Source: Chthoniobacterales bacterium
Lineage (GTDB): Bacteria; Verrucomicrobiota; Verrucomicrobiia; Chthoniobacterales; UBA10450
Direction: 5' to 3'
DNA length: 11,490 nucleotides
Assembly (NCBI GenBank): GCA_013697365.1
Contig: JACCXA010000080.1
Span: 1-11,490, forward strand
Under the pieces are notes generated by a model, which saw only the letters and a program-made list of their open reading frames with translations, made no database searches and was not told the DNA's origin. The translations under genes and the position numbers were made by a program. Of the stretch, positions 5,291-11,490 are shown one piece after another (position 1 is the stretch's first letter; each line of letters opens with the position of its first letter).

Positions 5291-5674
5291 TTAGGCCGCG
5301 TCCTTCGACTTCCTCTTGTTTTCGAGGGCCGTTTTTACCTGCCCGACGATGCCTGTGAAAGCCGCTTCATCGGTGATCGCGAGGTCGGAAAGAACTTTGC
5401 GATCGAGGCCGATATTCGCGGCCTTGAGACCTTCTGCGAAACGGCTGTAAGTGAGGCCTTGCGCGCGAACGGCGGCGTTCAAACGCTGGATCCAAAGATA
5501 CCGGAACGTGCGTTTGCGCGTTTTGCGGTCGCGATAGGCCCAGTACTTGGCCTTCATCGTCGCGTCTTTCGCGTAGCGGAACAGTTTGGAACGGCGACCG
5601 CGATAACCGCGCGCGGCATCCACCACGCGTTTGCGTCGCTCCCGGCTGGCGGGGGCGTTTGTTGCTCTTGGCAT
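5291..5674 (-). CDS. rplT: 50S ribosomal protein L20
   Basis: L20 binds 23S rRNA early in assembly of the large ribosomal subunit. The 127-residue product is recognised from end to end: the basic N-terminal helix extension with RRKRVVDAARGYRGRRSKLF, then YAKDATMKAKYWAYRDRKTR, KRTFRYLWIQRLNAAVR, and the globular C-terminal part beginning LTYSRFAEGLKAANIGLDRK. Length is slightly above the usual 115-120 because of a charged tail (ENKRKSKDAA). ATG at 5674 matches the family start (MPRATNAPASRERR). In most bacteria rplT follows infC and rpmI. Here neither L35 nor IF-3 is found: upstream on this strand are 226 non-coding bases and then a divergent gene. A hairpin lies just before the start codon. 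Confidence 0.97.
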   Translation of the reverse strand: MPRATNAPASRERRKRVVDAARGYRGRRSKLFRYAKDATMKAKYWAYRDRKTRKRTFRYLWIQRLNAAVRAQGLTYSRFAEGLKAANIGLDRKVLSDLAITDEAAFTGIVGQVKTALENKRKSKDAA

Positions 5675-5703
5675 TTTGTTTTACCCCGGATCACTCCGGA
5701 GCT
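5675..5703 (-). promoter_or_regulatory. Hairpin in the rplT leader, possible translational control element
   Basis: On the reverse strand CTCCGGA (5701-5695), loop GTGA, and TCCGGGG (5690-5684) form a seven-pair stem with one G-T pair, nine bases before the rplT ATG. The GGGG at the 3' side of the stem is the only plausible ribosome binding site, so the stem could mask it. L20 is known to repress its own operon by binding leader RNA in E. coli and in Bacillus. Applying that here is inference. Confidence 0.3.
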
Positions 5704-5797
5704 CCTCGTTCAGCGAATTGTTCTTAAGTATGATCTACGCGACCTCATTCGCTGAGTAGGCGGGCAATAAGCGCCGCCAGGTGTGCAGATCCCAGGG

Positions 5798-5841
5798 GAC
5801 GCATCGCTGCGTCAGGGCGGGGAAAGTAAGCAACCCCGCTC
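5798..5841. other. Two small hairpins in the rplT / adenylate cyclase divergent gap
   Basis: GACGCA-tcgc-TGCGTC (5798-5813) is a perfect six-pair hairpin. Just after it, GCGGGG and CCCCGC flank an 11-base loop (about 5817-5839). Neither is followed by a T tract on either strand. They lie between the divergent starts at 5674 and 5901 and may be operator-like or part of a degenerate repeat. No convincing -35/-10 pair could be assigned. Confidence 0.3.
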
Positions 5842-5900
5842 AAATGACAACTGCGGAAATTAGGATTGGCCGCCTGCCGCACGAATCCTAGACTCGCGCC

Positions 5901-8003
5901 GTGAATTGGATCGCACGGCACCGGCGGCTCGCGCTCGCGCTGATCTGTGCTGTTTGGACCCTGGCTGTCGCGACGGCCGTTACGTTTCCAGAGCTGCCCT
6001 TTATCGTAGCGATTTGGGAAGGGGAGCAGAGTTTTCAGGATTTGCTGCGGCGCGAGGGACGCAAGACTCCCGCGCGCGAGGACTTCGTCTTCGTCGGAAT
6101 CGATCAGCAATCATTGCACCTCGATGCCGTGGGCGCTGAGGAGATCGCCGGGAGCCGCGCCTTGGAACTGCTCACGGAGAGACCCTATCCCTGGTCGCGC
6201 GAACTCTGGGCCTTGTTCCTCGATAAGGTCTTCGCGTCCGGCGCGCGCCTCGTGATGTTCGATATGATCTTCAGTCCTCCGAATGATGGCGATCCGATGT
6301 TCGCAGCTAGTTTGGAGAAGTATCGTGATCGCGTGGTCATCGGCGCAAACTTCGACGAAAGCAGTGGCGCGATCGTCGGTCCTAACGCGACCCTGATTCC
6401 TCCACCTTCAGAAGGCGACGACCGCGTCGGGTTGGTAAATTTTTGGCCTGATCTGAACGATGGCGTAGTCCGCGCAGCGCGCTATCTGGTCTCGGAACGG
6501 CAGCTCGCGAAGCAAGCGCCCTACCCGGGATCGCCTGTTTTCGAATCACTCGCGGCGCGGATCATGTCGAAACTCGGACGACCCGGCGATGTGCCGCCCG
6601 CGCTGGAGCTTTATCCAATCCGATTTGGCGGTGCGGACGCCTATCAGCCTCGGAATCTTTGGGAGGTTTTTTCCGACCCGGTGTGGGAGGCGAACTACGG
6701 CGGGGGCGCCTTTTTCAAAGACAAGATCGTGATGGTGGGCGCGTCTGCCACGGTCATGCATGACGTTGTCAGCACGCCGCTTGGCCCGAGCACCTACGGC
6801 CCAGCGTTACACCTGCATGCACTGGCCGCCGCGCTGGCGCACGAATTTCTAAGCTACACCCGGCCGGCGCTGGCTTACACGCTGCTGGGCGGCGCCGGAT
6901 TTTTGGCCTGGGTGATCATCGCTTTCCTGCGCCGGCCGATCCTTTCCCTGGTCGCGCTGGTCGGGATCACACTCGGCTATCTGGTCATTGCGCGTCTGCT
7001 CTACGATCAATGGGGATTTTTCTTACTCGCCGTCCCAGTGCTGGTCGCTTTTGTGGGAAGCGGAGCCTCTTCGTTGGGCCTGGACTACATTCTCGAGCGC
7101 ATCGAGAAGCTGCGCACGCGGCGGACGCTCGAGCGCTACGTCTCGAAAAATCTCGTCAAAGACATCCTCGATAATCCCACGAGTTTCTACAGCACGATGA
7201 AGGGCGCGCGCATCCCGGTGACTGTCCTTTTTACCGACCTGATTGGCTTTACTACCTTGAGCGAGCGGGCCGATCCGGAAGAGCTTGTCAGGCAACTGAA
7301 TGAATATCTCAGCAAAATGGTGGGCGTCGTTTTCGAAAACAACGGCACCCTCGATAAATTCATCGGCGACGCGATCATGGCGGTGTGGGGTAACGTGCAG
7401 AGTCAGGGGCCCGTGACCGATGCGAAAGCCTGTGCCCGCGCCGCGCTGGGCATGCGCCGCGCCTTGAAGGAATTGAATGAAGGCTGGCGTGGCGAAAGCA
7501 GGATGACTCTCGGCATGGGCGTCGGCATAAATTCGGGCGAAGCTCTGGCGGGGAACATTGGTTCGGGTGATAGGGCCGATCTCACCGTCATAGGGGACGC
7601 AGTGAATCTCGCTTCCCGGCTCGAAGCGCTCACGCGCACCTATGGGGTGGACCTTCTCGTCGGAGAGGCAGCGGCTAAGCTAATCCGCGATGAATTTCAA
7701 TTGCGCAGCGTTGCGCGGGTGCAGGTGAAGGGAAAGACGGTGCCGGTAAGCGTTTCAACGCTCCTCTGCGCGAAAGGCGAGCCCTACGACGCGGAATTCT
7801 TAAAGTGGCTCGAATCGTACGAAGAAGGAATCGCAAAATTTCTCGCGCGCGAATTCACGGCTGGGAAGATGCTTTTTGCGCGCTTTCTCGAATTCTATCC
7901 CGACGACTATCTCGCGAAGATGTATCTCGATCGCACGCTCGAGTACGAAAAGGAACCGCCGCACGAATCATGGACGGGTGCGGAGGTTTTCACAAAAAAG
8001 TAG
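5901..8003 (+). CDS. CHASE2-domain class IIIb adenylate cyclase
   Basis: A 700-residue membrane-bound nucleotide cyclase, expected to make cAMP from ATP. An N-terminal helix (residues 10-28) is followed by an extracytoplasmic CHASE2 sensor (about 35-310; DFVFVGIDQQSL, PYPWSRELWALFLDKV, ARLVMFDMIF, FFKDKIVMVGASA). Three more membrane helices follow (about 324-342, 347-367, 372-392), a linker LERYVSKNLV, then the cyclase domain (about 435-620). Key residues are present: metal-binding D446 (VLFTDLIGFT) and D490, purine-binding K486 (DKFIGDAIMAVWG), T562 at the second purine-contact position (LTVIGDAVNLASRLE), and transition-state N569 and R573. Thr instead of Asp at 562 marks class IIIb. The tail (about 630-680) is TPR-like helical. 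GTG 5901 is the start; its ribosome binding site is weak. The ligand of the sensor is unknown. It diverges from rplT and converges with the DUF885 gene. Confidence 0.93.
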   Translation: MNWIARHRRLALALICAVWTLAVATAVTFPELPFIVAIWEGEQSFQDLLRREGRKTPAREDFVFVGIDQQSLHLDAVGAEEIAGSRALELLTERPYPWSRELWALFLDKVFASGARLVMFDMIFSPPNDGDPMFAASLEKYRDRVVIGANFDESSGAIVGPNATLIPPPSEGDDRVGLVNFWPDLNDGVVRAARYLVSERQLAKQAPYPGSPVFESLAARIMSKLGRPGDVPPALELYPIRFGGADAYQPRNLWEVFSDPVWEANYGGGAFFKDKIVMVGASATVMHDVVSTPLGPSTYGPALHLHALAAALAHEFLSYTRPALAYTLLGGAGFLAWVIIAFLRRPILSLVALVGITLGYLVIARLLYDQWGFFLLAVPVLVAFVGSGASSLGLDYILERIEKLRTRRTLERYVSKNLVKDILDNPTSFYSTMKGARIPVTVLFTDLIGFTTLSERADPEELVRQLNEYLSKMVGVVFENNGTLDKFIGDAIMAVWGNVQSQGPVTDAKACARAALGMRRALKELNEGWRGESRMTLGMGVGINSGEALAGNIGSGDRADLTVIGDAVNLASRLEALTRTYGVDLLVGEAAAKLIRDEFQLRSVARVQVKGKTVPVSVSTLLCAKGEPYDAEFLKWLESYEEGIAKFLAREFTAGKMLFARFLEFYPDDYLAKMYLDRTLEYEKEPPHESWTGAEVFTKK

Positions 8004-8012
8004 AACGCCGTC

Positions 8013-8043
8013 AGGCGCGGCTGGAAGCGCCTCAAACTTTTTT
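8013..8043 (+). terminator. Probable Rho-independent terminator of the cyclase gene
   Basis: AGGCGC (8013-8018), an eight-base loop and GCGCCT (8027-8032) form a six-pair GC-rich stem. Five bases later comes a run of six T (8038-8043). It lies 10 bases after the cyclase stop and overlaps the last codons and stop of the convergent DUF885 gene. It therefore suits the forward transcript. In the reverse direction there is no T tract after the stem. Confidence 0.55.
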
Positions 8044-9852
8044 CCTCTGGATATATTCGTTCACTTGTCGCTCCAGAATCTCCAGCGGGAGCGCACCATT
8101 CTTCAGCACGACGTCGTGAAACTCCCGCTGATCGAACTTTGCTCCTAGCTCCTGCTCGCTGCGCGCACGCAGCTCACGGATCTTCAACATCCCGACTTTG
8201 TAGGCGCAGGCCTGGCCCGGCGAAACGATGTAGCGCTCGATCTCGGAGGTGACGTCCTTCTCACCCATGCCGGTCTTCTCCAGCATGAAAGCAATCGCTT
8301 GTTCACGCGTCCAGCGCTGAGCGTGAATACCGGTGTCCACAACAAGGCGGACGGCGCGGAACATCTCGCCTTGTAAGCGACCGAGATCACCGAACGGATC
8401 GCCTTCATACCAGCCCGCATTCTTAGCGAGCCATTCCGTGTAGAGGGCCCAGCCTTCCGCATAAGCGGTGAAAGGAATCAGCTTGCGGAATTGCGGCAGT
8501 CCCTTCAGCTCCTGCGCAGTTGCGAGCTGGAAATGATGCCCGGGCACCCCTTCGTGATACGCCAGCGTCGGCATGCCCCATTTTGCGATTTCTGCCATGT
8601 CGCGCAGGTTCGCGAAGAACACGCCTGGCCTCGTGCCGTCCAGCGCCGGAGCTTCATAGTACGCGCCGGGGCCGGTCGCTTGCTTGAATTCCGGCACGCG
8701 GCGCACTTCGACTTTTGCCTTCGGAATGGTGGCGAAGAGCTGCGTGGAGCGATCGAGCGCCTGGTCGATCAGACGCGTGTATTCCGCCAGCGCCGCGGCG
8801 CGCCCGGCATCGTCGTTCGGAAACAAAAAGCGCTCGTCCTTCCCGAGCGCGTCCAAGGCAGCTCCGATCGGCTGTCCGGCGAAGCCGTTCGCATCCAGAA
8901 TCGCGCGCATCTCCGCTTCAATCCGCGCCACCTCGGAAAGACCGAGCGCATGGATCTCATTCGGATTCAGCGTGGTGGTTGTGTTTTGATGAAGCTGGTG
9001 GGCGTAAAACGCTTCGCCGTCCGGCAGTTTCCAGACGCCATCGTCAGTCGTCGTTTGGGGTAGGAGGTCGGAAAAATACTCGATTAGCTTCTGGTAGGCG
9101 GGGTAAACCCTGGTGCCGATCTCCGTCTCCACACGCGCCTGCAGATCGCCGCGCTCCTCATCATTCAATTTGCCGATCTTCGCGGCGCGCGTCTTGAACG
9201 AAGAGGCCAGGATATTCTCCGCAGGCTTTTGCCCAACGAAATCCGTCATCTCCTTCAGCACCTTCTCAACGACGAACCGCGGCGGCGTGATTCCTTTCTG
9301 CTCCCGAAGTCGCAGACCTTCGAGCACCTGGTCGAACTTGAGAGGCAGGGCACCGAGACGTTGCAGGTAATATTCGCAGTCGCGCGGCGCGAGGAGGCGA
9401 TGCGTATTCGCCATGAACGACGGGAATTGGTTCTGCACGCCGAAGAGCTGGTTGACCGGATAATTGTGCCACTGGTATTTCTCGCCCTCGACCTGCCGCT
9501 CGACGAACCAGTCCAGCACGCTTGTGGAAAGCCGTTGCGAAGCGCTCTGGCGGTCAAGCGAATAGGCGCGCAAGTCTGCCAGGTTTTTCCGGGTGCGCTC
9601 CGCCTGCTTTTGCTGCTGCGCGGGGGATTCGTCGCTCAGCCGGCCGTTATGCCCGGTGATCCCGAATTGCTCGACCAAGCCTAACGAGGAGAGCAATTCC
9701 GGTTCATCGAAGAGGACTTCCACGAAGATCTTCTCGTAGAAGACATTCAGGCTCCACGGGCGAAACCAAATCGCGTTCACGGCGAAGACGGCGAGAACGA
9801 GCAGGAGGAGAGCGACGATCGCGAAGAACCATTTCAGCACACGCTTGAACAT
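8032..9852 (-). CDS. DUF885 family protein, membrane-anchored metallopeptidase-like
   Basis: A 606-residue DUF885 protein, a family of gluzincin-like putative zinc peptidases. From ATG 9852 the N-terminus is a basic stretch (MFKRVLKW) and a hydrophobic helix (residues 9-26), an uncleaved anchor or signal peptide, so the body should be outside the cytoplasm. The family signature YHEGVPGHHFQ lies at residues 432-442, with candidate metal and catalytic residues H433, E434, H439 and H440. It is followed by the downstream Glu in AYAEGWALYTE (E466). Other typical blocks are PGVFFANLRD and the C-terminal IERYIVSPGQACAYKVGML. Longer starts exist at 9888 (ATG) and 9921 (GTG) but add only polar residues before the anchor. 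No start has a strong ribosome binding site. The substrate is not known for this branch. It converges with the cyclase gene and diverges from phzF. Confidence 0.9.
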   Translation of the reverse strand: MFKRVLKWFFAIVALLLLVLAVFAVNAIWFRPWSLNVFYEKIFVEVLFDEPELLSSLGLVEQFGITGHNGRLSDESPAQQQKQAERTRKNLADLRAYSLDRQSASQRLSTSVLDWFVERQVEGEKYQWHNYPVNQLFGVQNQFPSFMANTHRLLAPRDCEYYLQRLGALPLKFDQVLEGLRLREQKGITPPRFVVEKVLKEMTDFVGQKPAENILASSFKTRAAKIGKLNDEERGDLQARVETEIGTRVYPAYQKLIEYFSDLLPQTTTDDGVWKLPDGEAFYAHQLHQNTTTTLNPNEIHALGLSEVARIEAEMRAILDANGFAGQPIGAALDALGKDERFLFPNDDAGRAAALAEYTRLIDQALDRSTQLFATIPKAKVEVRRVPEFKQATGPGAYYEAPALDGTRPGVFFANLRDMAEIAKWGMPTLAYHEGVPGHHFQLATAQELKGLPQFRKLIPFTAYAEGWALYTEWLAKNAGWYEGDPFGDLGRLQGEMFRAVRLVVDTGIHAQRWTREQAIAFMLEKTGMGEKDVTSEIERYIVSPGQACAYKVGMLKIRELRARSEQELGAKFDQREFHDVVLKNGALPLEILERQVNEYIQRKKV

Positions 9853-9942
9853 GCGCGAGGGAACGCTGCCAGAGGCGCGACGGTCAATCATTAGTTTCGC
9901 GTCGTACAAGAGCGCATCCACAGTCGCTTAAGGAGCTGCCCG

Positions 9943-10054
9943 AGGGATCTCTCGCGTGTTCGCGTGCGCGTCTACGTCGAGGCGCTCTTGATATCGGGGA
10001 CGCCATTCCAGGCGGGAGATCCTTCGACTTCTCTGTGCTTCGCTCCGGATGACA
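9943..10054. repeat. Dispersed repeat of the 'CHPERS...SKDL' type
   Basis: The right part, gagatccttcgacttctctg (10016-10035) then tgcttcgctccggatgaca, reads on the reverse strand as CHPERSTEKSKDLP. I recognise this string as the spurious translation of a very common intergenic repeat ('CHPERSEESRDL' type) in several soil phyla. GGATCTC (9945-9951) and GAGATCC (10016-10022) form an inverted pair around a GC-rich centre, so the element could span about 110 bases. It fills nearly all of the gap between the divergent DUF885 gene and the phzF gene, so any promoters must lie within or beside it. Confidence 0.6.
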
Positions 10055-10086
10055 ATGCGAACGGTTCGCGTGAAGTTGATGCGCCA

Positions 10087-10863
10087 ATGAAGATCCCATA
10101 CTTCGAAGTCGCGGCCTTTGCGTCGCGTCCGTTTGCCGGTAATCCCGCGGGAGTCTGCCTGCTCGACAGATGGTTGCCGGACGCGCTCCTGCAATCGATC
10201 GCAACAGAGAACAATCTCGCGGAGACAGCCTTCCTCGTGGCTCGCGATGGGTTGCATGAATTACGCTGGTTCACACCGACGAATGAAATCGACCTGTGCG
10301 GCCATGCGACGCTCGCCTCCGCCCACGTGCTCTTCCGGCATCGAGGAGCGAAGGGCGCGGCGTTGCTTTTTCATTCGCCGCGCGCCGGGGAGCTGGGTGT
10401 CGTGCCTGAGGGCGACCGCCTGGTGCTCGATTTTCCGGCGCGTGAGACGGAGCCTTGTGAGGTGACCTCTCAATTGAGCGCTGCGCTTGGCGCGGAGCCA
10501 CTCGAGCTTCACGAAGCGCGCGGTTACCTCGCCATCTTTCGCAGCCCGGCCGAAATCCGCGCTCTGAAACCAGACATTACCAAGCTCAAGGCTCTGCCTA
10601 CCGAGGGAGTGATCGTCAGTGCCCCCGGTGACGATTGCGACTTCGTCTCGCGCTTCTTCGTGCCAAAGCATGGGATTGACGAAGACTCGGTGACCGGCTC
10701 GACGCATTGCTATCTGATTCCGTTCTGGGCTGAGCGGCTCGGAAAGCAGACGCTTTTCGCGCGCCAGCTCTCCCGGCGCGGGGGCGAGCTTTTCTGCGAA
10801 AACGGAAAAGAGCGCGTCCGCATCGGCGGCTACGCCGTAACGTATCTTACCGGCGAGATCTAA
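10087..10863 (+). CDS. PhzF-family isomerase/epimerase
   Basis: A 258-residue PhzF-fold protein (diaminopimelate-epimerase-like fold). Conserved features appear in order: F-x-x-x-P-F-x-G-N-P-A-G-V (residues 11-23), the catalytic Glu in NNLAETAFLV (E46), WFTPTNEIDLCGHATLASAH (H73 of the CGHAT motif), RFFVPKHGIDEDSVTGSTHC (D200 and the TGS loop), and the ending GGYAVTYLTGEI. In PhzF itself the Glu acts as general acid/base in isomerising trans-2,3-dihydro-3-hydroxyanthranilate. Most relatives have no assigned substrate, and no phenazine genes lie nearby, so I name only the family. ATG 10087 matches the family start MK-x-P-x-F-E-V-x-A-F; the open frame before it is repeat sequence. It converges with the alcohol dehydrogenase gene, leaving 14 bases between the stops and no terminator. 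Confidence 0.92.
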   Translation: MKIPYFEVAAFASRPFAGNPAGVCLLDRWLPDALLQSIATENNLAETAFLVARDGLHELRWFTPTNEIDLCGHATLASAHVLFRHRGAKGAALLFHSPRAGELGVVPEGDRLVLDFPARETEPCEVTSQLSAALGAEPLELHEARGYLAIFRSPAEIRALKPDITKLKALPTEGVIVSAPGDDCDFVSRFFVPKHGIDEDSVTGSTHCYLIPFWAERLGKQTLFARQLSRRGGELFCENGKERVRIGGYAVTYLTGEI

Positions 10864-10877
10864 GTGCCCGATAACGT

Positions 10878-11490
10878 CTAACTCAGGGACGCCATGTCGA
10901 TGACAAAGCGATACTTCACGTCGCTTTTCAGCATGCGCTCGTAGGCTTCGTTGATCTGATCCATTCGAATAATCTCGATGTCGGACGTGATCCCATGCTC
11001 CGCGCAAAAGTCGAGCATCTCCTGCGTTTCTTTGATTCCGCCAATGAGCGAGCCCCCGAGCTGACCACGCCGGCCGATCAAGCTGAAAACATCGACGGGC
11101 AAGGATCCGGCGAGGCACCGACCATGCACATCGTGCCGTCACGGTTCAGCAGAGCGAGATAGTCGTCGAGCGGGTGCCTGGCGGAAACGGTGTCGAGAAT
11201 GAAGTCGAAACTATTGGAGTGCTTCTTCATTTCGTCCTCGTCCTTCGAAATGACGACCTCATCAGCGCCGAGCCGCTTCGCATCTTCTGTCTTCCCCGGC
11301 GAGGTAGTAAAAAGGACAACCTGCGCGCCAAAGGTATGCGCGAATTTCACCGCCATGTGACCCAGACCTCCGAGTCCGACGACTCCGACCTTTTGACCTT
11401 TCGTCACTTTCCAATGCCGCAGCGGTGAGTACGTCGTGATGCCCGCACACAAAAGCGGAGCCGTCGCGGCGAGGTCAACTTTTTCCGAGA
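10878..11490 (-). pseudogene. Zinc-type NADP-dependent alcohol dehydrogenase, 3' part with a frameshift; 5' end beyond window
   Basis: This is the C-terminal two-thirds of a medium-chain, cinnamyl-alcohol-dehydrogenase-like (YahK/CAD) enzyme that reduces aldehydes with NADPH. Visible in order: LAATAPLLCAGITTYSPLRHW, the Rossmann GVVGLGGLGHMAVKFA, then VVLFTTSPGK, where Ser and Lys after the second strand favour NADP, then KRLGADEVVIS, and RDGTMCMVGA. At about 11100-11105 the frame breaks within 'gat cct tgc' (reverse strand). Restoring one base in the C run gives DPLPVDVFSLIGRRGQLGGS, after which IGGIKETQEMLDFCAEHGI and the family's usual end YRFVIDMASL follow to TAG at 10878. The catalytic-zinc region lies outside the window. 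Both sides of the break are well conserved, so sequence error is at least as likely as inactivation. Confidence 0.88.

Noticed and set aside
9964..10086. Upstream extension of the phzF frame from 9964
   Set aside because: The extension is dispersed repeat sequence; the family start MKIPYFEVAAF is at 10087.
10261..11142. Reverse-strand open frame of 293 codons across phzF and the dehydrogenase end
   Set aside because: It overlaps both recognised genes in the wrong frames and its composition is that of a GC-rich shadow.
1..11490. CRISPR array, insertion sequence, phage or attachment site
   Set aside because: No regularly spaced repeats, transposase or integrase coding sequence were seen; repeats present are isolated intergenic elements.

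Overview
The window looks like a chromosomal segment of a soil-type Verrucomicrobiota bacterium (Chthoniobacterales / Udaeobacter-like), possibly from a metagenome-assembled or error-prone genome. This placement is inference. It rests on intergenic dispersed repeats of a kind I associate with those genomes: the 'AQASCLCGRRASRLP' / 'TGILPMWPAGVSPA' palindromic repeat at about 709-813, the 'CTGTAGCGGCG' repeat at about 5205-5279, and the 'CHPERS..SKDLP' repeat at about 9943-10054. GC-rich third positions and GTG starts also fit. No rRNA, tRNA, CRISPR array or complete insertion sequence was seen.

Layout. 1-985 is a scrap zone. It holds the C-terminal end of a gluzincin-like metallopeptidase, a remnant of the last 20 or so codons of a short-chain dehydrogenase, a reverse-strand C-terminal gene fragment, a nested palindromic repeat and a 28-bp direct repeat. 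986-2235 is a two-gene membrane operon, the TIGR02587 (DUF2391) and TIGR02588 pair of unknown function, joined by an ATGA overlap. 2240-3781 on the reverse strand is a three-gene unit: a protein with two AP2-like repeats, an overlapping 177-aa conserved protein of unknown function, and a decayed small membrane protein gene with two in-frame stops and several frameshifts. 3928-4943 is ilvC, broken by one missing base. 4944-5290 carries no recognised gene but holds a dispersed repeat. Reverse-strand rplT (ribosomal protein L20) follows, without its usual neighbours rpmI or infC.

5901-8003 encodes a CHASE2-class IIIb adenylate cyclase transcribed divergently from rplT. It ends against a convergent DUF885 metallopeptidase-like gene (8032-9852) with a likely terminator between them. 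A divergent phzF-family isomerase gene (10087-10863) faces a convergent, truncated NADP-type zinc alcohol dehydrogenase gene (10878-11490, running off the window) that also carries a single-base frameshift.

Apart from the two compact operons the genes look functionally unrelated: amino-acid biosynthesis, translation, cAMP signalling, peptidase, isomerase, dehydrogenase. The most notable points are the uncharacterised reverse-strand unit at 2240-3781, whose decayed third gene I reconstructed across frames, and the two single-base losses in G runs of otherwise well-preserved enzymes. The latter suggest sequence error rather than true gene death.
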